Assembly (NCBI RefSeq): GCF_946477055.1
Contig: NZ_CAMKXG010000122.1
Coordinates: 1 to 10,178 of the forward strand
Source: Lonsdalea britannica
GTDB taxonomy: Bacteria > Pseudomonadota > Gammaproteobacteria > Enterobacterales > Enterobacteriaceae
Length of the DNA stretch: 10,178 nucleotides
Reading direction: 5' to 3'
Position numbers and translations under genes: made by a program. Positions 6,485 to 10,178 of this stretch are shown here, piece by piece. How positions within the stretch are numbered: the first letter of the stretch is position 1; every line of letters starts with the position of its first letter. The notes beneath the pieces are model-generated. The model saw nothing but the letters and a program-made list of their open reading frames with translations, ran no database searches and was not told where the DNA came from.

Positions 6485-6823
6485 ATGATACGCCATATCT
6501 TACTTATCACTTTCAAAGCGGATGCCACGGAAGCCGACATTGAGCGGGTGAAATCGGCTTTTTTGCAGATGCCGGCCGCCATCGAAGGCGTCGTCAGCGT
6601 CGAGTGGGGATGTAACGATAGTCCGGAAGGTAAAAATGAGGGATTCACGCACTGCGTGATGATGACGTTTAAAGATGAAGCGGCGCGCCAGCGCTATCTA
6701 CCTCATCCGAAACACGATGAATTAAAAGCGATTTTCCGGCCGATTCTGGGCAATCTCATCGTGCTCGACTACCCGATATTAACGCCTCAGAAAGCTCCAC
6801 AGCCGGTGACGGCTCCGCGATAA
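6485..6823 (+). CDS. Dabb (stress-responsive alpha/beta barrel) domain protein
   Basis: A 112-residue single-domain protein of the Dabb ferredoxin-like fold, which forms dimeric alpha/beta barrels. The start MIRHILLITFK, the central NDSPEGKNEGFTHCVMMTF (about residues 44-63) and RYLPHPKHDEL (69-80) are the hallmark segments, the last carrying the conserved YLPHPxH motif. GGAG at 6475-6478 is a good ribosome binding site. The fold is used by stress proteins, some aromatic cyclases and many proteins of unknown role; nothing here reveals a reaction. It stands alone on the + strand between the fra-like regulator and the converging ulaR, so it belongs to neither operon for certain. About 18 C-terminal residues rich in Pro and Ala extend past the fold. 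Confidence 0.85.
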   Translation: MIRHILLITFKADATEADIERVKSAFLQMPAAIEGVVSVEWGCNDSPEGKNEGFTHCVMMTFKDEAARQRYLPHPKHDELKAIFRPILGNLIVLDYPILTPQKAPQPVTAPR

Positions 6824-6837
6824 ATCCAACGCGCGTT

Positions 6838-6861
6838 TGCGGCCACTAAGCCAAGGCCGCA
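6838..6861. repeat. Inverted repeat downstream of the Dabb gene
   Basis: TGCGGCC (6838-6844) and GGCCGCA (6855-6861) form a perfect 7-bp stem with a 10-base loop, 14 bases after the Dabb stop codon. No T run follows. Position favours a role in ending or stabilising the Dabb transcript. Confidence 0.4.
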
Positions 6862-6881
6862 TGCCATCGCCGACGAGCCCG

Positions 6882-6959
6882 GCGGTCGGTTATCCCTGAA
6901 AGACCGCTCAGGATAACGCGTCGAGCGGGCAAACCCTTGGCGTTCGCCGAGATCGGGTT
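6882..6959. repeat. Cluster of interleaved hairpins between convergent genes
   Basis: GCGGTC (6882-6887) pairs with GACCGC (6902-6907). GTTATCC (6889-6895) pairs with GGATAAC (6911-6917), with flanking CTGA/TCAG extending the second stem past a one-base bulge. The arms interleave, so the stems are mutually exclusive or form a pseudoknot. Next to them, AACCC-TTGGCG (6932-6942) pairs with CGCCGA and GGGTT (6945-6959) with a small internal bulge. The cluster lies between the convergent Dabb gene and ulaR and could serve as a terminator for ulaR transcripts, although no T run is present. Confidence 0.4.
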
Positions 6960-7005
6960 GGAAACAGGATCACGCCAGCACACCTCTTGCGAGGCCCGCC
7001 CGCCG

Positions 7006-7761
7006 CTAGACCAGCATCACCTCGACACCTTTATCTTTCAGCTGTTGGATCACCTGCGGATTGGCGTCGCGGCCGGTGATCAGCACATCAATATGTTCGG
7101 CGGTGCAGAACAACATTCCGGCGCGCTGGCCGAGTTTGCTGCTGTCCGTCAACACCGCCAGCTTGCCGACGTGATCCAACATTTTCTGTTCCGCCATCGC
7201 CGTCAGCATATCCATTTTGTACAGTCCTTCAGCCGTGAGGCCTTTGCCGCTGGTAAACATCCAGTGCCCGGCGTACAGGGATGAAATCTCATCCTGCGGC
7301 GCCAGAGTGATGGACTGGCTCTTGTTGTACTGCCCGCCAATAATCACCACGCCGTCATGCTCTTGCTCGATCAGATAGTTGGCTAGCGGAAAGTAGTTAG
7401 TGATGACCTGAACATCCCGCCCGCAGATCTCCTTGCCCAGCAAAAAGGCCGTCGAGCCGCAGTTGATCACCGCGCTCTCACCCGGCTGCACTAGCCGAGC
7501 CGCCGCCTGAGCGATGCGCACTTTTTCATCGTGAGTCGAGGTGCTTTGGCTGTCCAGCGGTGACCAGAGTCGTTTGGTCGGCATCAGCGCCTCTGCGCCG
7601 TTGCGGACTTTTCGCACCTGTCCGGCTTCATTCAGCTTGTTGATATCGCGACGCGCGGTCGCCGGAGAAATCGAGAACGCTTGCGTCAGGCTTGCCACGG
7701 TCAGATGACGTTTCTCATTCAGCAAGGTCAGAATAGCGCTGTGTCGTTGTGTTTCTGTCAT
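7006..7761 (-). CDS. ulaR: UlaR, DeoR-family repressor of the L-ascorbate utilisation genes
   Basis: At 251 residues it has the same length as Escherichia coli UlaR. The DeoR-type helix-turn-helix is [39 protein letters not shown], about residues 20-58. The sugar-phosphate-sensing domain contains [52 protein letters not shown] and [11 protein letters not shown], all near-identical to UlaR. In E. coli the inducer is L-ascorbate-6-phosphate, the substrate of UlaG, which is encoded nearby here. AGG in CAGGCACGAA precedes the ATG. Three 10-bp-spaced TTTATGAT repeats lie just upstream, suggesting autoregulation. A hairpin terminator separates it from ulaE, so it probably has its own promoter. Confidence 0.95.
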   Translation of the reverse strand: MTETQRHSAILTLLNEKRHLTVASLTQAFSISPATARRDINKLNEAGQVRKVRNGAEALMPTKRLWSPLDSQSTSTHDEKVRIAQAAARLVQPGESAVINCGSTAFLLGKEICGRDVQVITNYFPLANYLIEQEHDGVVIIGGQYNKSQSITLAPQDEISSLYAGHWMFTSGKGLTAEGLYKMDMLTAMAEQKMLDHVGKLAVLTDSSKLGQRAGMLFCTAEHIDVLITGRDANPQVIQQLKDKGVEVMLV

Positions 7762-7772
7762 TTCGTGCCTGA

Positions 7773-7802
7773 TTTATGATTATTTATGATGTTTTATGAT
7801 TG
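7773..7802. promoter_or_regulatory. Three 10-bp-phased TTTATGAT repeats, candidate UlaR operator
   Basis: TTTATGAT occurs at 7773-7780, 7783-7790 and 7793-7800, each followed by two variable bases, so the unit repeats exactly once per helical turn. The array ends 11 bases from the ulaR start codon, over the expected promoter. The core ATGATT recurs upstream of ulaG at 9985, 9995 and 10015, again in multiples of ten. DeoR-family proteins often bind repeated half-sites on one face of the helix. Confidence 0.65.
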
Positions 7803-7809
7803 TATAACG

Positions 7810-7854
7810 CTGTTTCCAAAAATCAAAGCACCGGGCGGGAAGCCTCCCCGCCCG
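7810..7854 (-). terminator. Rho-independent terminator of the ulaG-ulaE transcript
   Basis: CGGGCGGG (7832-7839) and CCCGCCCG (7847-7854) form a perfect 8-bp GC stem with a 7-base loop. Read on the - strand it is followed by GTGCTTTGATTTTTGG, a T-rich tail. It lies 12 bases after the ulaE stop codon and before the ulaR promoter region, so it separates the two transcripts. Confidence 0.75.
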
Positions 7855-7866
7855 TTTGTCTCATCG

Positions 7867-8739
7867 TCATCCCAATGCCAGTCCTGCCTCCTGCGCCATC
7901 GTCGCCAAACGCGCCTTAGCCCGCCGCAGGTGGTCCTCCCAATGCGCATCCTGCGCCCACATTTCAACGACCAGCGGCGCCGAATAGTTCATCCCGGCCA
8001 GCGTGCGAAAAATGGCGGGGAAGTCTACCTGCCCTTCCCCAATGCACAGGTCGCGGAACTGCCCCGGATGTCCGGCGCTGACGCGCAGCGTGTCTTTCAG
8101 ATGGATTTGGACGATGTGTTCGCCGCTCATCTGCAGCTCTGTACAGACATCGTAATTCCAGCCGGTGATATTACCGACGTCGGGATAAGCCATAAAGTAA
8201 GGCGAAGGCACCGCCTGCTTGAGCACTTCAAATTTGCACAGTGAATTCAGGTAGGGCGTATCCATGATCTCCACGCCCAGCATGATGCCCGCCCGCTCAG
8301 CCAGACGCGCGCTTTCGCGCATCCCGTCGATAAACCGCTGATGCGTCGCGTCGCTGTGCGGCTCGTAATACACGTCATAGCCCGCCAGCTGAATGCAACG
8401 CACGCCCAGTTTGTAAGCCAGTTCGATGGCTTTACGCATGATGACCCCCGCCTGAGCCCGCACCGACGCATCGGCCGATCCAAACGGGAAACGACGGTGC
8501 GCGCTCAGGCATAAGGAGTGCACAGGCATGCCGTAGTGTTCGCACAAACGGCGCAGCCGAAAGATCGCCTCATCTCCCCAGTCCAGGCGTTGCAGGCGTT
8601 CATCCGACTCATCGACGGACATCTCAATAAAGTCGAACCCCAGCGTTTTGGCGGCCTGAATCTTGTGCTCCCAATCTAATCCCGCAGGCATGGCCTTTTC
8701 ATACACGCCCAGCCGCAACGCGCCATTCAGGTGATACAT
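7867..8739 (-). CDS. ulaE: L-ribulose-5-phosphate 3-epimerase (UlaE)
   Basis: A 290-residue xylose-isomerase-like TIM barrel that interconverts L-xylulose-5-phosphate and L-ribulose-5-phosphate in L-ascorbate breakdown. LGVYEKAMPAG, KTLGFDFIEMSVDE and LCLSAHRRFPFGS match UlaE/SgbU closely. The metal-binding and catalytic residues are expected at Glu157 (GVEIMD), Asp187 (YPDVGN), His213 (QIHLKDT) and Glu259 (VVEMW), all present. GAGG six bases before the ATG is a good ribosome binding site. It lies 23 bases after ulaG on the same strand and is followed by a strong terminator, so the two form one transcript. In E. coli ulaE belongs to the divergent ulaABCDEF operon, so its place here is a rearrangement. 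SgbU is the main alternative name, disfavoured by the ula context. Confidence 0.92.
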   Translation of the reverse strand: MYHLNGALRLGVYEKAMPAGLDWEHKIQAAKTLGFDFIEMSVDESDERLQRLDWGDEAIFRLRRLCEHYGMPVHSLCLSAHRRFPFGSADASVRAQAGVIMRKAIELAYKLGVRCIQLAGYDVYYEPHSDATHQRFIDGMRESARLAERAGIMLGVEIMDTPYLNSLCKFEVLKQAVPSPYFMAYPDVGNITGWNYDVCTELQMSGEHIVQIHLKDTLRVSAGHPGQFRDLCIGEGQVDFPAIFRTLAGMNYSAPLVVEMWAQDAHWEDHLRRAKARLATMAQEAGLALG

Positions 8740-8762
8740 CGCGCACCTCGTGCCGGAGGAAG

Positions 8763-9830
8763 TTACAGGAACGAGCGGAACGGCAGCTCGGGTTCGTCGA
8801 TGAAGATGTCGTCAAACCCGCGCGGATGCTGGTAGTGCATCTTGGCCTTGTCCGTCGGAAAGGTGTACTTGCCACCCACCTGCCAGAAGAACGGCTGAAA
8901 ACCGTAGTTCAGGCGATCTTTTTTCCTGTGCCACAGCAGCTCGATTTCGCCGGGATCGCTCTGGAAATTCGCCCAAATGTCGTGATGGAAGGGGATCACC
9001 ACCTGCGTGTTCAGCGACTCCGCGGCGCGCAGAATGTCTGAAGAGGTCATTTTGTCGGTCACGCCGCGAGGGTTTTCGCCGTAGGAGAGAAGCGCCACGT
9101 CAATCGTGTTGTCGTTGCCGTGTCGGGCAAAGTAGTTGGAGTAGTGCGAGTCGCCGGAGTGGTACATATTGCCGCCGCTGGTCTTCACCAGATAGTTCAC
9201 CGCGCGTCGATCCATCCCGTCCAGAATGCTTTTATCGCGGGAAGATACGCCCTCCGGCAGCGTCACCAGCGCGGTCCGGTCGAACGCGTCCAGCACTTTG
9301 ATGGTGATATCGCCGATCGCAATCTCCTGCCCGACCTGCGCCACAATGCAGCGTTCGGCCGGTACGCCCCATCCTGTCCAAAGCTCGACGCACGCCTCGG
9401 GACCGATGAACTTCACGTGATCGCCTGCATTTTGCAGCACCGCCGCCGCCACGTTGATGTCGATGTGGTCAGCGTGATCGTGCGTCGCCAGCACGGCATC
9501 TATCTTCTTGATAGCGAACGGATCCAGCACAAACGGCGACGTGCGCAGGTTGGGTTGCAGCTTGCGTACGCCGCCCATGCGCATCATCTGATGCTGCTTT
9601 TTCATGTAGGGATTAGCGTGGGTTTTCTTACCGGTGCCGCACCAGAAGTCGATGGCGATCTGCGTCTCACCCGCAGACTTTAACCAGATGCCGGTACAGC
9701 CCAGCCACCACATGGCGAACGTCCCTGCGGCGACCTCCTCCTGCTCGATTTCCTCATTGAGCCAGGTGCCCCATTCGGGGAACGTGTTCAATATCCATGA
9801 CTCCCGGGTAATGTCTGTTACTTTGCTCAT
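8763..9830 (-). CDS. ulaG: L-ascorbate-6-phosphate lactonase (UlaG)
   Basis: A 355-residue metallo-beta-lactamase-fold hydrolase that opens the lactone ring of L-ascorbate-6-phosphate to 3-keto-L-gulonate-6-phosphate in the cytoplasm. It matches E. coli UlaG (354 residues) end to end, from [14 protein letters not shown] to [11 protein letters not shown]. The metal-binding motif THDHADH is at 116-122 (His117, His119, Asp121, His122), with HSGDSHY (224-230) and FHHD (281-284) supplying further active-site residues. The open frame extends 55 codons further upstream to 9995, but the start at 9830 is preferred because it matches the family N-terminus and has GAAGGA seven bases before it. It is the first gene of a ulaG-ulaE transcript, preceded by a long operator-rich region. 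Confidence 0.96.
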   Translation of the reverse strand: MSKVTDITRESWILNTFPEWGTWLNEEIEQEEVAAGTFAMWWLGCTGIWLKSAGETQIAIDFWCGTGKKTHANPYMKKQHQMMRMGGVRKLQPNLRTSPFVLDPFAIKKIDAVLATHDHADHIDINVAAAVLQNAGDHVKFIGPEACVELWTGWGVPAERCIVAQVGQEIAIGDITIKVLDAFDRTALVTLPEGVSSRDKSILDGMDRRAVNYLVKTSGGNMYHSGDSHYSNYFARHGNDNTIDVALLSYGENPRGVTDKMTSSDILRAAESLNTQVVIPFHHDIWANFQSDPGEIELLWHRKKDRLNYGFQPFFWQVGGKYTFPTDKAKMHYQHPRGFDDIFIDEPELPFRSFL

Positions 9831-10178
9831 CGTTTTATCCTTCTTCATGATTAAAACAACCGCCGTCGACCGGTTTCCACGGGTCGCAGATCGTGTCACC
9901 CCGCTTCGTGTTTTCCCTTTCCTGAGGCGCTCATCACAAATGAGTGACTTCTGGTGATTGAAAATGACTATATCAATCACAAATATGATTATCAATGATT
10001 AGTTGTTGCACTTCATGATTCGCTGTTATTGGGGATTAAGTACCGGAAAGATAACTGCAAAAGCACCTTTATCAACCACAAACAAAACATAACTTATTAT
10101 TTATATTATGTTTTTATTACCACTCCAGAAAATAAATCAACTACCGTGATAATCATGATTGAAAGCTTGATCTTCACC
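9831..10178. promoter_or_regulatory. AT-rich intergenic control region upstream of ulaG
   Basis: These 348 bases hold no convincing gene. They contain ATGATT at 9847, 9985, 9995, 10015 and 10155. TGATTG (9955-9960) and CAATCA (9974-9979) are inverted with a 13-base spacer. The 9-bp sequence ATCACAAAT occurs at 9933 and 9976; its TCACA is a possible CRP half-site. A perfect palindrome AATCATGATT lies at 10151-10160. In E. coli a similar-sized ulaG-ulaA intergenic region holds several UlaR sites plus CRP and IHF sites, so a divergent ulaABC-like operon beyond the right edge is likely but not visible. Confidence 0.6.
10084..10114. repeat. 9-bp inverted repeat in the ula control region
   Basis: AAAACATAA (10084-10092) and TTATGTTTT (10106-10114) are perfect complements separated by 13 AT-rich bases, so the half-sites are two helical turns apart. 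The spacer length equals that of the TGATTG/CAATCA pair at 9955-9979. A regulator site is plausible; a bent AT-rich promoter element is the alternative. Confidence 0.45.

Noticed and set aside
9120..9683. A 187-codon open frame on the + strand
   Set aside because: It is antisense to ulaG, which matches its family end to end, and encodes a His/Arg/Val-rich protein with no domain.
9923..9938. Possible full CRP site ending in TCACA
   Set aside because: The left half (TGAGG) matches only three of five consensus bases, so only the TCACA half-site is noted within the control region.
9831..9995. A 55-codon upstream extension of the ulaG frame
   Set aside because: It has no similarity to UlaG, overlaps the operator-rich region, and the ATG at 9830 has a good ribosome binding site and the family N-terminus.

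Overview
The window looks like chromosomal DNA from a plant-associated, hrp-type enterobacterium. I favour the Pectobacteriaceae/Erwiniaceae side (Brenneria, Lonsdalea, Erwinia or Pectobacterium-like), but the genus is an inference. The evidence is a textbook HrpL promoter in front of a type III chaperone/effector pair, next to ascorbate (ula) and Amadori-compound (fra) catabolic genes that closely resemble enterobacterial proteins. No rRNA, tRNA, CRISPR array or insertion sequence was seen.

Layout, left to right. (1) 1-960, + strand: a small SMR/SugE-type efflux protein followed by a TetR regulator, with a 16-bp palindrome just upstream that is a likely operator. (2) 961-2456, + strand: an hrp box (GGAACC-N15-CCACNNA), a CesT-type secretion chaperone and a 300-aa effector with a Cys/His/Asp arrangement resembling the HopX/AvrPphE family. 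(3) 2457-2740: a gene-free gap. (4) 2741-5324, - strand: a tight three-gene operon of a periplasmic polar-amino-acid-type binding protein, a FraB-like SIS deglycase and a PfkB kinase. A GntR/UTRA regulator is divergent (5561-6319). Together they look like a fructose-amino-acid (Amadori compound) utilisation locus in which uptake uses an ABC-type binding protein. (5) 6485-6823, + strand: a lone Dabb-domain protein. (6) 7006-9830, - strand: ulaR, then ulaE and ulaG, with a strong hairpin terminator between ulaE and ulaR. (7) 9831-10178: an AT-rich regulatory region upstream of ulaG, dense in ATGATT motifs and inverted repeats, which probably also serves a divergent operon beyond the right edge.

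How the genes work together. The fra-like genes should bring in a fructose-amino acid, phosphorylate it on C6 and split it to glucose-6-phosphate plus amino acid. UlaG opens L-ascorbate-6-phosphate and UlaE epimerises L-xylulose-5-phosphate, both under UlaR. Both substrates occur in damaged or decaying plant tissue, which fits a plant pathogen that also carries a HrpL-controlled effector. The most interesting items are the effector with its chaperone and perfect hrp box, the fra locus lacking FraA and FraE within the window, and the 10-bp-phased repeats before ulaR that recur upstream of ulaG.
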